A stretch of DNA of 32,125 bases from contig CAIQZX010000165.1 in the NCBI GenBank assembly GCA_903876445.1, positions 1-32,125 on the forward strand, read 5' to 3'. The notes under the pieces are model-generated. The model made no database searches. It saw nothing but the letters and a program-made list of their open reading frames with translations, and was not told where the DNA came from. The DNA is from an uncultured Pseudomonadota bacterium. GTDB taxonomy: Bacteria > Pseudomonadota > Gammaproteobacteria > Methylococcales > Methylomonadaceae. Position numbers and translations under genes: made by a program. This document shows, piece by piece, positions 1-10,822 of this stretch (the stretch's first letter is position 1; every line of letters begins with the position of its first letter).

Positions 1-788
1 AATTTCGGTACAACCGCTGAACCAATAACAATGCCTATCGCTAAAAATAAAGTAAGCTGTGCAATTTCGGACGCGCTGTGTAATTGCAAAACTAAAGGCG
101 ACCAAGCGACCAAAATAATACGCAACGTCGCGGCACTTGCCCAAAATAACGCGCCACCTAAAATCACAAATCGGGCGCGTGGTGTAATAAAAAATTGGCG
201 CATTTGTCCAACAAAGTCATGGAATCCGGAATCTTTGTGCTGTAAAGCCATCTCTATTTTTTTTACACCCAACAAAACAGCTATCGCGGCGGATAACAAA
301 AATAAACCCATTGTCCCGATTAACGCTAATTGAATCGACACATCCGCGACTTTTGAACCAATCACCATTCCGAGTAAAATCGCTAAAATTGTCGAGCCTT
401 CAATCCAACTATTTGCTTTAACCAATGCGTCATGTCCAACCAGCTCTGGCAAAATACCATATTTCGCTGGACTATAAATTGCCGCTCCCGTTCCCACAAT
501 CGCGTAAGCAATTAGCGGTTCAACATTGAATAGCAATAATCCCGCGCCGCTCGCTTTTAATAAATTCGCGGTAATTAAAATGCGGGCTTTCGGATAATTA
601 TCTGCAAACCTTCCCACCCAAGGCGCAAGAATAACAAAAGCAATTAAAAATGCACTTTGCAAAGCCGGAACGTACCAATTAGGCGAATTTTCGGCGTGCA
701 TAACAAGCGCGATAACAGTAAATAACACTGCGTTATCCGCAAAAGCGGAAAGAAATTGCGCGATTAAAAGGGCTGTAAATTTATTCAT
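1..788 (-). CDS. lplT: Lysophospholipid transporter LplT-like MFS protein (C-terminus beyond left edge)
   Basis: Minus-strand frame open from ATG at 788 to the window edge: MNKFTALLIAQFLSAFADNAVLFTVIALVMHAENSPNWYVPALQSAFLIAFVILAPWVGRFADNYPKARILI...IYSPAKYGILPELVGHDALVKANSWIEGSTILAILLG. The AQFLSAFxDNA and YSPAKYGILPEL motifs resemble LplT. Not in the ORF track because it lacks a stop in the window. Confidence 0.85.
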   Translation of the reverse strand, partial: MNKFTALLIAQFLSAFADNAVLFTVIALVMHAENSPNWYVPALQSAFLIAFVILAPWVGRFADNYPKARILITANLLKASGAGLLLFNVEPLIAYAIVGTGAAIYSPAKYGILPELVGHDALVKANSWIEGSTILAILLGMVIGSKVADVSIQLALIGTMGLFLLSAAIAVLLGVKKIEMALQHKDSGFHDFVGQMRQFFITPRARFVILGGALFWASAATLRIILVAWSPLVLQLHSASEIAQLTLFLAIGIVIGSAVVPK

Positions 789-862
789 CGGAAAAGCTCC
801 GCGATACCCTGCCGTTTAGGGCGGGGAGAATGTCAATTTGTCGATTATCGATATTCAGACAC

Positions 863-903
863 AAAAAAGCCCCGTTTTAAATCTAAAACGAGGCGTTTTT
901 TAA
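863..903. terminator. Rho-independent terminator (likely bidirectional, sodB side)
   Basis: AAAAAAGCCCCGTTTTAAATCTAAAACGAGGCGTTTTTT hairpin with flanking A/T tracts, immediately past the sodB stop. Confidence 0.7.
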
Positions 904-911
904 TTCAAAAA

Positions 912-1493
912 TTAAGCGGCAAAATTTTTCGCTGCAAAATCCCAGTTAACTAATGCCCAAAAGGCTTCCAAATAAGCAGGGCGTGCGTTACGGAAATCAA
1001 CGTAATAAGCGTGTTCCCAAACATCACATGTTAAAATTGGTGTTTGACCGGCTGTTAATGGGCAACCTGCATTGCTAGTGCTGACTAAAGCTAAACTACC
1101 ATCTGCATTTTTCACCAACCACGCCCAACCTGAACCAAATGTTGTAACCGCGCATTTTGTAAAATCTTCTTTGAATTTTGTAAATGAACCGAATGTTGCG
1201 TTAATCGCAGTCGCTAATTCACCGGTTGGTTCACCGCCTGCGTGTGGAGCTAAACAGTTCCAATAAAACGTATGATTCCAAACTTGCGCGGCGTTATTGA
1301 AAATACCACCAGATGATTTCACAACGATTTCTTCTAACGACAAACCTTCAAATTCAGTGCCTGGCACTAAATTATTCAGATTTGTTACATAAGTTTGATG
1401 ATGTTTGCCGTGATGAAATTCTAAAGTTTCCGCTGAAATATGAGGTGCAAGTGCGTCTTTCGCATACGGTAAAGCGGGAAGTTCAAAAGCCAT
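912..1493 (-). CDS. sodB: Superoxide dismutase (Fe type)
   Basis: 193 aa, [40 protein letters not shown]...[28 protein letters not shown]; classic Fe/Mn-SOD motifs. Confidence 0.97.
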   Translation of the reverse strand: MAFELPALPYAKDALAPHISAETLEFHHGKHHQTYVTNLNNLVPGTEFEGLSLEEIVVKSSGGIFNNAAQVWNHTFYWNCLAPHAGGEPTGELATAINATFGSFTKFKEDFTKCAVTTFGSGWAWLVKNADGSLALVSTSNAGCPLTAGQTPILTCDVWEHAYYVDFRNARPAYLEAFWALVNWDFAAKNFAA

Positions 1494-1719
1494 AAAAATC
1501 TCCTAAAAATTAAAAATAAATACCAAGTAATTTAATGCGGAATAACTTTAGCATTTATTTGTGATTAAACAAAACGTCATCCGCACAGATTTTAGTTAAT
1601 GAATAATATCATCCGTGCTTGAACCGACTTTGATAGAATAGCGCAAACAAACACAGTGCGGATTAGTCGATTGTTCGCTAATCCGATTTTTTTACCTTTA
1701 ACTTTCAAAAAAGAAGCCC

Positions 1720-3519
1720 GTGGATTTAAAACATATTAGAAATTTTTCCATCATCGCACATATCGATCATGGCAAATCAACACTCGCCGATCGCTTCATT
1801 CAACTTTGCGGCGGTTTATCGGATCGTGAAATGTCTGCTCAAGTGCTTGATTCAATGGACATTGAAAAAGAGCGTGGCATTACAATTAAAGCCCAAAGTG
1901 TTACCCTTGATTTCAAAGCCGCTGATGGTGAAACGTACCAGTTAAACTTTATTGATACACCTGGACACGTTGATTTTTCGTATGAAGTGTCGCGTTCGTT
2001 AGCCGCGTGCGAAGGCGCATTATTAGTCGTCGATGCCGCTCAAGGCGTGGAAGCACAAAGCGTGGCGAATTGTTACACCGCGATTGAACAAGGTTTAGAA
2101 GTTGTTCCAGTTTTAAACAAAATCGATTTGCCCTCGGCTGAACCTGAACGAGTGATAACAGAGATTGAAGAAGTTATCGGTATTCCTGCTGATGAAGCGT
2201 TGATGATTAGCGCGAAAACAGGTTTGGGCGTAAAAGACGTTTTAGAACAACTGGTGTTGAAAGTCCCCTGCCCTGTTGGCGATGCGGATGCGCCGTTACA
2301 AGCCTTGATTATTGATTCCTGGTTTGATAGTTATTTGGGAGTTGTTTCGTTAGTTCGGATTATGAACGGCAGCATCAAGCGCAAACAAAAAATTACGATT
2401 ATGTCCACGGGCAAATCCTTTTTGGCTGAAAAAGTGGGCGTATTCACACCAAAGCGGGTTGAAAAAGAAATTTTAAATACGGGTGAAGTCGGTTTCTTGG
2501 TGGCAGGAATTAAAGATATTTTCGGTGCGCCCGTTGGTGATACGGTCACATGGACAGATAATCCAGCAACCGAACAATTAACAGGTTTCCAACGTGTTCA
2601 ACCGCGTGTTTTTGCTGGTTTGTATCCCGTTAGTTCAGACGATTATGAAGGTTTACGCGAAGCATTAAATAAATTAAATTTAAACGATGCCGCGTTGCAA
2701 TTTGAACCCGAAACGTCGCAAGCGTTGGGTTTTGGATTCCGTTGCGGGTTCTTGGGAATGTTGCACATGGAAATTGTGCAAGAACGGCTTGAACGTGAAT
2801 ATGACGTAGATTTAATTACCACTGCACCAACCGTAATTTATGAAGTCATTACGCAAACGGGTCAAACCATCATGGTGGATAACCCTGCGAAATTACCTGA
2901 AAACGGCACGGTTCAAGAAATTCGTGAGCCAATTATTCGTGCAAACATTCTTGTACCCGAAACGTATGTCGGAAATGTGATTACGTTGTGTATTGAAAAA
3001 CGTGGCGTACAAAAAGATATGCAATACGTTGGACGACAAGTGTCATTACATTACGAAATGCCATTGAACGAAGTCGTACTCGACTTTTTTGACCGTTTAA
3101 AATCAGTGAGTCGGGGTTTTGCATCGTTTGATTATGAATTCTTACGCTTTCAAGTCGCGTCATTGGTGAAATTAGATGTGTTAATTAACGGCGAAAAAGT
3201 CGATGCGTTGTCGAGTATCGTTCATCACGATTTAAGCGTGAAACGCGGACGCGATTTAGTCGAAAAGATGAAAGATTTAATTCCTCGTCAAATGTTTGAA
3301 ATTGCAATTCAAGCGGCAATTGGTTCTAAAATTATCGCCCGTTCGACCGTGAAAGCCATGAGCAAAAACGTGTTAGCAAAATGCTACGGCGGTGACATTT
3401 CGCGCAAGAAAAAACTACTCGAAAAACAAAAAGCGGGTAAAAAACGCATGAAACAAGTCGGAAATGTTGAAATTCCACAAGAAGCGTTTTTAGCTGTTTT
3501 GAAATTGAACAAAGAATAA
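1720..3519 (+). CDS. lepA: Elongation factor 4 (LepA), GTG start
   Basis: 599 aa; [54 protein letters not shown]-terminal [28 protein letters not shown]. Confidence 0.98.
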   Translation: MDLKHIRNFSIIAHIDHGKSTLADRFIQLCGGLSDREMSAQVLDSMDIEKERGITIKAQSVTLDFKAADGETYQLNFIDTPGHVDFSYEVSRSLAACEGALLVVDAAQGVEAQSVANCYTAIEQGLEVVPVLNKIDLPSAEPERVITEIEEVIGIPADEALMISAKTGLGVKDVLEQLVLKVPCPVGDADAPLQALIIDSWFDSYLGVVSLVRIMNGSIKRKQKITIMSTGKSFLAEKVGVFTPKRVEKEILNTGEVGFLVAGIKDIFGAPVGDTVTWTDNPATEQLTGFQRVQPRVFAGLYPVSSDDYEGLREALNKLNLNDAALQFEPETSQALGFGFRCGFLGMLHMEIVQERLEREYDVDLITTAPTVIYEVITQTGQTIMVDNPAKLPENGTVQEIREPIIRANILVPETYVGNVITLCIEKRGVQKDMQYVGRQVSLHYEMPLNEVVLDFFDRLKSVSRGFASFDYEFLRFQVASLVKLDVLINGEKVDALSSIVHHDLSVKRGRDLVEKMKDLIPRQMFEIAIQAAIGSKIIARSTVKAMSKNVLAKCYGGDISRKKKLLEKQKAGKKRMKQVGNVEIPQEAFLAVLKLNKE

Positions 3520-3530
3520 CGGCGGCGATT

Positions 3531-4307
3531 ATGGATTTTGATTTTTCGTTTTTTTTATTTGTTTCGACGGTTGTAACAGGCGTAATTTGGGGCGGTTATG
3601 CGTGGTATTTAAAAAGCCAAAACGTCCCTTATGATATTGAAAAAGAACCGGTTTTAGTTGAATACGCCCATTCATTTTTCCCTGTCGTATTGATTGTTTT
3701 TTTGTTGCGTTCTTTTATTGCGGAACCGTTTCGAATTCCATCTGGCTCAATGATGCCGACGTTACTAGTCGGTGATTTTATTTTGGTAAATAAATTTACT
3801 TACGGCATTCGTTTGCCGGTCATTAACAAAAAAATTGTAGAGTTAAACGCGCCACACCGTGGTGATATTGTCGTTTTTCGTTATCCAAAAAATCCCGAAG
3901 TGGATTATATTAAGCGTTTAGTGGGTTTACCACATGATAAAATTTCATATATAAACAAACGTTTAACCGTAAACGGTCAGGCAGTTACGGAAACCGCATT
4001 AGGCACATTTCAAGGTGTTGGACAAGGCGAAGATATGACGGGAGCGGCACAATTTTTGGAAAATTTAACCGGCGTAGAACATCAAATTTTGAATCGTGAT
4101 GGCGTGCCATCGGTTGAATTTACTTACACCGTTCCTGAAGGTCAGTATTTTATGATGGGCGACAACCGCGATAACAGTAATGACAGTCGTTACTGGGGAA
4201 CAGTTCCTGAAGAAAATCTAGTCGGCAAAGCATTTTTCATCTGGATGAGCTGGGATTTAGAAAATAAAGGGGTTAATTTTTCTCGGATTGGAACTGTTTT
4301 AAAATAA
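3531..4307 (+). CDS. lepB: Signal peptidase I
   Basis: 258 aa; PSGSMMPTLLVGDFILVNKF, YIKRLVGLPHD and GDNRDNSNDSRYWGTVPEENLVGKAFFIW; conserved lepA-lepB order. Confidence 0.97.
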   Translation: MDFDFSFFLFVSTVVTGVIWGGYAWYLKSQNVPYDIEKEPVLVEYAHSFFPVVLIVFLLRSFIAEPFRIPSGSMMPTLLVGDFILVNKFTYGIRLPVINKKIVELNAPHRGDIVVFRYPKNPEVDYIKRLVGLPHDKISYINKRLTVNGQAVTETALGTFQGVGQGEDMTGAAQFLENLTGVEHQILNRDGVPSVEFTYTVPEGQYFMMGDNRDNSNDSRYWGTVPEENLVGKAFFIWMSWDLENKGVNFSRIGTVLK

Positions 4308-4452
4308 TGACTTTACACAGCCCGTTATCCTTATGCTTTGACTTGCAATCGCTATTTTAGACGTTATTATTAGCGCGAAAATTAAGGCGTATTTAAGACT
4401 ACGTCGTGACAATGAAACCTAATTTAGATTATTAAAAATTACAAAATCAATT

Positions 4453-5343
4453 ATGCAAAGTCCAATTACAGAAAACCTAGCAATTGACGACAATAAAATT
4501 TTGTCTTCACGACGTAAATTTTTAACAAATATCGCTTGTGGTTCATTGCTATTCTTAGCAGGAACAAGCGTTGTGAATGCGCGAGTAAAGCATTTTTCAG
4601 TACGACGAACTGTACAAAAACACGGGCGGCGTACAACGCATATATCGGTAAACAGACATCATGAAAAATTAAAACACTCTATTTCAAGTCGTTTAGCCCG
4701 AAAAAGCGAACATCATCGTGTTCGTGAGCAGCTTGCCTCGAATCATTCGCACGGTGGGCATCACCATCATCGTCATTCAAAACATGGTCGTGTTCAACTT
4801 GCTTCACATCGTCCCGTTCGCAGTCGAATGTATGATGAAGACGCATTAGTGTTAGATACTTATGAAGATAGACAGTATTTCGCACATAAAATTCCATCAA
4901 AAATGATTTCGCTGCAAAATCTGCACACGGGCGATAAATTGCGTCTCACTTATTTTGAACGTGGCTTGTATATTGAAGATGCGTTGCAAGAAATTGATTA
5001 TATTTTGCGTGATTATCATACTGGTGATATTCATCCGATTGACCCAGCGTTACTTGATCAACTTTACGATTTAAAATTGCGTTTAGGTGTTAGCCGTCCA
5101 TTTAACATTATTTCAGGTTATCGTTCGCCTGAAACTAACGCTAATTTACGTCGTCACAGTGATGGGGTTGCAAAACACAGTTTGCACATGCAAGGACGCG
5201 CCGTTGATATTCGTTTGCAAGGTTACGATATACGAACCATTCGAAATGCCGCATTATCAATGCAACGCGGTGGAGTTGGATACTATCCCGCTTCTAATTT
5301 CGTTCATTTAGATACCGGCGATGTCAGAACTTGGGGCGCGTAA
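4453..5343 (+). CDS. DUF882/peptidase M15-like (YcbK/MepK-type) protein with Tat signal and His-rich linker
   Basis: 296 aa; SSRRKFLTNIACGSLLFLAG twin-arginine signal; C-terminal FNIISGYRSPETNANLRRHSDGVAKHSLHMQGRAVDIRL...NFVHLDTGDVRTWGA typical of DUF882/M15. Confidence 0.88.
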   Translation: MQSPITENLAIDDNKILSSRRKFLTNIACGSLLFLAGTSVVNARVKHFSVRRTVQKHGRRTTHISVNRHHEKLKHSISSRLARKSEHHRVREQLASNHSHGGHHHHRHSKHGRVQLASHRPVRSRMYDEDALVLDTYEDRQYFAHKIPSKMISLQNLHTGDKLRLTYFERGLYIEDALQEIDYILRDYHTGDIHPIDPALLDQLYDLKLRLGVSRPFNIISGYRSPETNANLRRHSDGVAKHSLHMQGRAVDIRLQGYDIRTIRNAALSMQRGGVGYYPASNFVHLDTGDVRTWGA

Positions 5344-5349
5344 ATCTAA

Positions 5350-5389
5350 AAAAAACGGCTCTTCGAGTTTCCTCAAAGAGCGGTTTTTC
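5350..5389 (+). terminator. Rho-independent terminator after the DUF882 gene
   Basis: AAAAACGGCTCTTCGAGTTTCCTCAAAGAGCGGTTTTT; near-perfect stem (one G-G mismatch) with T-tract. Confidence 0.75.
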
Positions 5390-5398
5390 ATACACGAC

Positions 5399-5531
5399 TA
5401 AAGCACCTCCCCCTGCGGCTATCGCCGCTCCCCCTCCCAAGGGGGAAAACCATTAAAAATCAAAGCCCTTGCTTTTTAATCTTTCGCCCCCTTTGGAGGG
5501 GGTAGCCTGAAAGGCTGGGGGAGGTGCTTTA
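5399..5531. repeat. Imperfect-palindrome interspersed element (MITE/REP-like) with about 15-bp terminal inverted repeats
   Basis: TAAAGCACCTCCCCC ... GGGGGAGGTGCTTTA termini match exactly as reverse complements; internal CCCTCCCAAGGGGGAAAA and CGCCCCCTTTGGAGGGGG arms. Confidence 0.75.
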
Positions 5532-5756
5532 AAGCCCCTAATTCGTCAAAATAAATTCAGCCGCTGATAATGTAATCAAACACAACCCGTCAACACAATT
5601 TCAATTTCAGATTCCGTGTTGCTCAAGTCGCTATCCAAAAACAATAAAAAAAACCGCTAACGCAATACCACGCTAACGGTTTTTGGATAAAAACTCGAGA
5701 TTACTTCAAAGTAGCAATAAAATTTACATTTTTGGCAAGATAACTTTTCTCAATTT

Positions 5757-7691
5757 TTATTTTAATAAATTCTGTAACAAGCCATTTAATTTATGTACAA
5801 ATTCTGCTGGATTATCTAAATGCCCACCTTCGCTTAAAATCGCTTGGTCAAACATAATTTGTGTTAAATCCGCAAAACGATTGTCATCTTGCTCAACTTT
5901 CAAACGTTGAACTAAAGCGTGATCGGGATTAAGCTCGAAAATCGGTTTTTTGCTCATTCCCAAGCCACCGAGAGCTTGACCGGCATCTTTCATGAGACGT
6001 TCCATGTGCAAACTCATACCGTACACATCGGCAACTAAACAAGCTGGTGATTCTGTTAGACGATCACTTAAACGTACTTCGCTGACTTTGTCACCCAAAA
6101 CGGTTTTAATTTGTGCTAAAACTGATTCAAAGTCTTGAGCGGCAGCTTCTTTAGCCACCTTTTCATCTTCCGTTTCCTCTTTACCCAAATCCAAATTGCC
6201 TTTTGCAACAGATTGTAAATGTTTGCCGTCGAATTCGTCTAAATGCGATACCAACCATTCATCAATACGGTCGGAAAGTAATAAAACTTCGATGCCTTTT
6301 TTACGGAAAATTTCTAAATGTGGGCTATTTTTTGCGCCAGAAAATGTTTCTGCTGTAACGTAATAAATGTTGTTTTGCCCTTCTTTCATGCGGCTAACGT
6401 AATCTTCCAACGAAACATCTTGTTTTTCTGTATCGTTGAATGTCGAAGCAAAACGCATCAATTTTGCAACACGTTCTTTATTCGCGCTGTCTTCAATCGG
6501 AGCTTCTTTTAAAACCACACCAAATTGTGACCAAAATGTCGCGTATTTTTCAGCGTCGTTAGTCGCTAAACTTTCGAGCATTCCCAATACTTTTTTAACC
6601 GCGCCGGATTTGATGGTATTGATTTGTTTACCTTGCTGAAGAATTTCACGCGAGACGTTTAACGGTAACGAATTCGAATCAATAATCCCGCGAATAAAAC
6701 GCAAATAGCGTGGCATCAATTGTTCAGCATCATCCATGATGAAAATTTTACGCACATACAATTTCACGCCGTGTTTTGAATCCTTATCCCACATATCAAA
6801 TGGCGCACGACTTGGAACATACAATAACAACGTATATTCATTTGTTCCTTCCACTTTGCTATGAAGATGTGTAAGCGGCTCTTGGAAATCGTGAGCAACG
6901 TGTTTGTAAAATTGAGTGTAATCGTCATCAGAAATTTCCGAACTCGATCTTGTCCACAAAGCCGCCGCACTGTTTACGGTTTCTTCAACAAGTTCTGGTA
7001 CATTTTTTACTAATGTTTCATCTTCTTGATCACCAAATGAAGGCGGTGTTTCTTTGTCCATTACAATAGGTAACGAAATGTGATCGGAGAATTTACGCAC
7101 AATTGAACGTAATCGCCAGCCATCTAAAAATTCGTCTTCGCCTTCTTTTAAATGTAAAACAATTTCTGTACCGCGTGTCGCTTTTTCAACGGATTCGATG
7201 GTGTAATCACCCTCACCTGCTGATTCCCAACGGGTTGCTTCCGTTGAACCTGCTTTTCGTGTTGTTAATGTTACTTTGTCGGCAATAATAAAAGCCGAAT
7301 AAAAACCTACGCCAAATTGTCCAATTAACTCACTGTCTTTGGCTTGTTCGCCAGTCAAGGCTTCAAAAAATTGTTTTGTACCGGATTTAGCAATTGTACC
7401 GATATGTTCTTGAACTTCGGCACGGTTCATACCGATACCATTATCGATAATGCTGACAGTACGTTTTTCAGCGTCAAATTCCAAACGGATTTTTAATTCG
7501 CTGTCGCCTTCGTACAAACTGTCGTTAGATAACGCTTCAAAACGCAATTTATCTGCGGCATCGGAAGCGTTAGAAATCAATTCACGCAAGAAAATTTCTT
7601 TATTGCTATAAAGCGAGTGAATCATCAAATGCAATAAATGTTTTACTTCGGTTTGAAAACCTAGGGTTTCTTTTTTTGTTGCGGTAGTCAC
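5757..7691 (-). CDS. htpG: Chaperone HtpG (Hsp90)
   Basis: 644 aa; [48 protein letters not shown]...[18 protein letters not shown]. Confidence 0.98.
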   Translation of the reverse strand: MTTATKKETLGFQTEVKHLLHLMIHSLYSNKEIFLRELISNASDAADKLRFEALSNDSLYEGDSELKIRLEFDAEKRTVSIIDNGIGMNRAEVQEHIGTIAKSGTKQFFEALTGEQAKDSELIGQFGVGFYSAFIIADKVTLTTRKAGSTEATRWESAGEGDYTIESVEKATRGTEIVLHLKEGEDEFLDGWRLRSIVRKFSDHISLPIVMDKETPPSFGDQEDETLVKNVPELVEETVNSAAALWTRSSSEISDDDYTQFYKHVAHDFQEPLTHLHSKVEGTNEYTLLLYVPSRAPFDMWDKDSKHGVKLYVRKIFIMDDAEQLMPRYLRFIRGIIDSNSLPLNVSREILQQGKQINTIKSGAVKKVLGMLESLATNDAEKYATFWSQFGVVLKEAPIEDSANKERVAKLMRFASTFNDTEKQDVSLEDYVSRMKEGQNNIYYVTAETFSGAKNSPHLEIFRKKGIEVLLLSDRIDEWLVSHLDEFDGKHLQSVAKGNLDLGKEETEDEKVAKEAAAQDFESVLAQIKTVLGDKVSEVRLSDRLTESPACLVADVYGMSLHMERLMKDAGQALGGLGMSKKPIFELNPDHALVQRLKVEQDDNRFADLTQIMFDQAILSEGGHLDNPAEFVHKLNGLLQNLLK

Positions 7692-7777
7692 AAATTTTCC
7701 TTATTAAATAATGAACGATTAAAAATGAATCGTTCACTATTTATGGGCAAATTTGGATTTTTCAAGCGGGATAAAAA

Positions 7778-9421
7778 CTAAATTTTGAAGTTCCCGACAG
7801 TCTCTGACAAGTTACGGGTTTGTTGTTCGAGAGATTTGGCTGCCGCCGTCGCTTGTTGAACCAACGCGGCATTTTGTTGCGTTACACTGTCCATGTGCGA
7901 CAACGCCTGATTGACTTCTTCAATACTCGAGGTTTGATCATCCGACGATGAGCGAATTTCAGAAATCGTTTTAGTTACGCCCTCAATAGAATTTAAAATT
8001 TCTTCCATTGTTTTTCCTGCTTTTCCAACTAAATGACTTCCTTCGTGAACTTTATCGACAGAATCCCCAATTAAACTTTTAATTTCGCCAGCAGCGGAAG
8101 CGGCTCGTTGCGCTAAACTCCGGACTTCGGTTGCAACAACAGCAAATCCCCTGCCCTGCCCGCCAGCTCTTGCCGCTTCGACAGCCGCGTTTAAGGCTAA
8201 GATATTAGTTTGAAATGCAATGCCATCAATAACGGAAATAATATCAACAATTTTGCTTGCCGACTCATTGATTCCATTCATCGTTTTTACGACTTGATCC
8301 ACCGCAACAACGCCATTTCGAGCAATACTTGATGACACACGCGCCAATTCATTGGCGTGGGACGCATTTTCAGCATTTTTCTGAACGGTATGGGTAAATT
8401 CTTCCATGTTTGCAGCGGTTTTTTCCAAGCTACTTGCCTGTTCTTCTGTCCGACGTGATAAATCATCATTACCAGCCGCAATTTCTTGTGCCGCATTAGC
8501 GATAACTTCACTTGAATCTTTAATTTCACTAACCATAGTTTTCAAGTTATTAACAGTGCTATTCATACCTAAAAGCACTTCGCCAAATGTTCCAGGGTAT
8601 TGTTTTTCTATGCTTTGTGTTAAATCGCCTTCCGCTAGCGCATTAGAAATGCGTGAAATATCGTTTAAACTTCCTTCTAACGCATCGAGTGATAAATTTA
8701 CATTATTTTTTAAAACAGCAAAATTGCCTTTTCCTTCCGCATAAACACGATGACGAACATTGCCTTGAGCAACTTCAGCCATTACTTCACCAATGTTATC
8801 AATCATGGATTGCATCGTGTGCATAGCATCCATCGTGCTACTTATTGCTCGTTGGTATTCACCCTCAACATTGATATTGACTTGTTTATTGAAATCTCCT
8901 GCACTCAAGGCGGCAGTTAATTCGTTAATACCTGTTGTGGTGGCAGATAAAATTTTAGTTAGTGTATTCAAACGTTTTAATGCCGAGGCAAAATTACCGT
9001 GCAAACCCTGAGGGTAGCTTTTCCGTGAAAAATCGCCGTAAGTCACATAAGCCATTGAATAATACATATCTACTTGTGCTGTTTCGACTTGATCCATTAA
9101 ATCATTTAAAGACCACGCTAATCGTTGTAATTCTGTTTTTTTTCCGTTGATATGTGTTACACGAACACTGGTTTCACCATCACGCCATTCTTGGCTGGCA
9201 TTCATCAATTTGGTTAATAATTTTTTATTATGCTGACGAGAACACTGCCATGCCCAAACAGAAAAAATAGAACTCACTGTCATAAAAATAGGAATAATCG
9301 GTTGGTTACTGTCGTGTACCCAACCGTATGCTAATGTGCTTGCCCACGTTAATCCGACTGCAGTAAAAGCCACTTGTTCATTTATTTCAAAGAGCTTGGA
9401 GAACATTGATGAGTTCTTCAT
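7778..9421 (-). CDS. Methyl-accepting chemotaxis protein with N-terminal hydrophobic segments and tandem HAMP-like repeats
   Basis: 547 aa; signalling hairpin [51 protein letters not shown]; three HAMP-like units ([40 protein letters not shown]). Confidence 0.95.
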   Translation of the reverse strand: MKNSSMFSKLFEINEQVAFTAVGLTWASTLAYGWVHDSNQPIIPIFMTVSSIFSVWAWQCSRQHNKKLLTKLMNASQEWRDGETSVRVTHINGKKTELQRLAWSLNDLMDQVETAQVDMYYSMAYVTYGDFSRKSYPQGLHGNFASALKRLNTLTKILSATTTGINELTAALSAGDFNKQVNINVEGEYQRAISSTMDAMHTMQSMIDNIGEVMAEVAQGNVRHRVYAEGKGNFAVLKNNVNLSLDALEGSLNDISRISNALAEGDLTQSIEKQYPGTFGEVLLGMNSTVNNLKTMVSEIKDSSEVIANAAQEIAAGNDDLSRRTEEQASSLEKTAANMEEFTHTVQKNAENASHANELARVSSSIARNGVVAVDQVVKTMNGINESASKIVDIISVIDGIAFQTNILALNAAVEAARAGGQGRGFAVVATEVRSLAQRAASAAGEIKSLIGDSVDKVHEGSHLVGKAGKTMEEILNSIEGVTKTISEIRSSSDDQTSSIEEVNQALSHMDSVTQQNAALVQQATAAAKSLEQQTRNLSETVGNFKI

Positions 9422-9917
9422 AAGTAACGCCTTTATCCTCTAATAATTTACCTAAAATTTTGCTCGAAGCCGCAATTCCATCTTTTGCACCCGCTTGTCT
9501 TTCAGCCTCTAACATGGATTTATACACATCCGAAACAATTGGAATAGCCTTGGGATTTGGCATTCTTCGTACTGATGTGTAGCCAATTTTATTTTTATTT
9601 TTATCAATAATCGGGGCGACATGGGTAAAAACCCAATAAAAGCTGCCCTCCTTCGACATATTTTTTACAAAAGCAAAAATTTCTTTGTCTTCACTTAAAT
9701 AATCCCATAGCAATTTAAATACCACACGCGGCATATCGGGATGGCGAACAATGTTATGCTGGCTGCCAAGTAGTTCTTCTTCTTCATAACCTGAAAATTC
9801 AATAAAAATTTCGTTACCGTAAATAATTCGCCCCGTTAAATCTGTTTTTGACACAATAAAATCTTGTTCGCGCATAATGCGTTCTTTGTCAGTGGGAATA
9901 ATGTTTTTGCGTTTCAT
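9387..9917 (-). CDS. Stand-alone PAS-domain protein, Aer-N-terminus-like
   Basis: 176 aa; [53 protein letters not shown]...[27 protein letters not shown]; overlaps the MCP start by 35 nt. Confidence 0.92.
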   Translation of the reverse strand: MKRKNIIPTDKERIMREQDFIVSKTDLTGRIIYGNEIFIEFSGYEEEELLGSQHNIVRHPDMPRVVFKLLWDYLSEDKEIFAFVKNMSKEGSFYWVFTHVAPIIDKNKNKIGYTSVRRMPNPKAIPIVSDVYKSMLEAERQAGAKDGIAASSKILGKLLEDKGVTYEELINVLQAL

Positions 9918-10019
9918 AAAATGTAATCAATTCTGTAATATAAGTTTTTTGATTGTAAGTGAATTCAAATCGAAGTACAAACCTTGGAAAATCAAGCTAT
10001 TATTGATTTGAGTAGAATG

Positions 10020-10058
10020 TTATTAAGTCTATCAATTATCGTTATAATGCCGGCATTA
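10020..10058 (+). promoter_or_regulatory. Putative sigma70-type promoter with a 14-bp palindrome overlapping the -10
   Basis: TTATTA (10020-10025), 17-bp spacer, TATAAT (10043-10048); perfect palindrome TAATGCCGGCATTA (10045-10058); upstream of the 10088 ATG. Confidence 0.45.
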
Positions 10059-10087
10059 CGACAATTCTTACCAATATATTACATTAC

Positions 10088-10822
10088 ATGGCACTTTTAG
10101 AAATCACTCGTTTACAATACTTAAATGCAATGAACATTCCGGTTTATTTAAACGGAATGAGCATTCCTCTTTGGCAATCACAAATCGTCCCTAAAACGAC
10201 TACATCCACAGTCGAAACGTTCAATGCCGTTGGCTCTACAGAAATTTTAGCCCCCGATTCATGGGAAAAATTACGCGCACAAGTTTCTAAATGCCAACTA
10301 TGCAGTTTATGTTCCACTCGAAAAACAACCGTTTTTGGTGAAGGGAACTTAAATGCAAACTGGTTTTTTATCGGAGAAGCTCCAGGACAAAATGAAGATG
10401 AACAGGGAAAACCTTTTGTTGGTGAGTCGGGTCAATTATTGACTGAAATGTTACGCGCCATGCAATTGACGCGCGAGGAAGTATTTATTACCAACATTTT
10501 AAAATGTCGCCCACCTCAAAATCGAGATCCGCACGTTGATGAAATCAAACATTGTCGCGCCTATTTAGACAGACAACTCGCATTAGTACGCCCAAAAATT
10601 ATGATTGCAGTGGGTCGAATTGCTGCTCAAACTTTATTAGAAACAACAGAAAAAATCGGCACATTGCGCGGAAAAATCCACACAGTTCAAAATACACCAA
10701 TGATTGCCATTTATCATCCATCTTATTTGCTGCGGACGCTCACTGAAAAACATAAAGCGTGGCAAGACTTACAGTTTGCAATGCGTACGTTTAGAAATTT
10801 AACTAATTCAGATGCGGTGTGA
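10088..10822 (+). CDS. Uracil-DNA glycosylase, family 4 (Fe-S type)
   Basis: 244 aa; [75 protein letters not shown]. Confidence 0.95.
   Translation: MALLEITRLQYLNAMNIPVYLNGMSIPLWQSQIVPKTTTSTVETFNAVGSTEILAPDSWEKLRAQVSKCQLCSLCSTRKTTVFGEGNLNANWFFIGEAPGQNEDEQGKPFVGESGQLLTEMLRAMQLTREEVFITNILKCRPPQNRDPHVDEIKHCRAYLDRQLALVRPKIMIAVGRIAAQTLLETTEKIGTLRGKIHTVQNTPMIAIYHPSYLLRTLTEKHKAWQDLQFAMRTFRNLTNSDAV

Noticed and set aside
31-333. Plus-strand 100-aa ORF at the left edge
   Set aside because: Lies antisense to the well-supported lplT-like frame on the minus strand.
1072-1495. Plus-strand 60-64 aa ORFs over sodB
   Set aside because: Antisense to sodB with no recognisable domain.
4679-4900. Minus-strand 73-aa ORF rich in H/D
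   Set aside because: Antisense of the His-rich insert of the DUF882 gene; composition is a by-product.
5646-5686. Hairpin AAAAACCGCTAACG...CGCTAACGGTTTTT as a strong terminator
   Set aside because: Only the outer AAAACCG/CGGTTTT pairs well; the inner part is more a direct than an inverted repeat, so a terminator call is uncertain.
10552-10746. 64-aa ORF inside the UDG gene
   Set aside because: Alternative frame within a clear family-4 UDG coding sequence.
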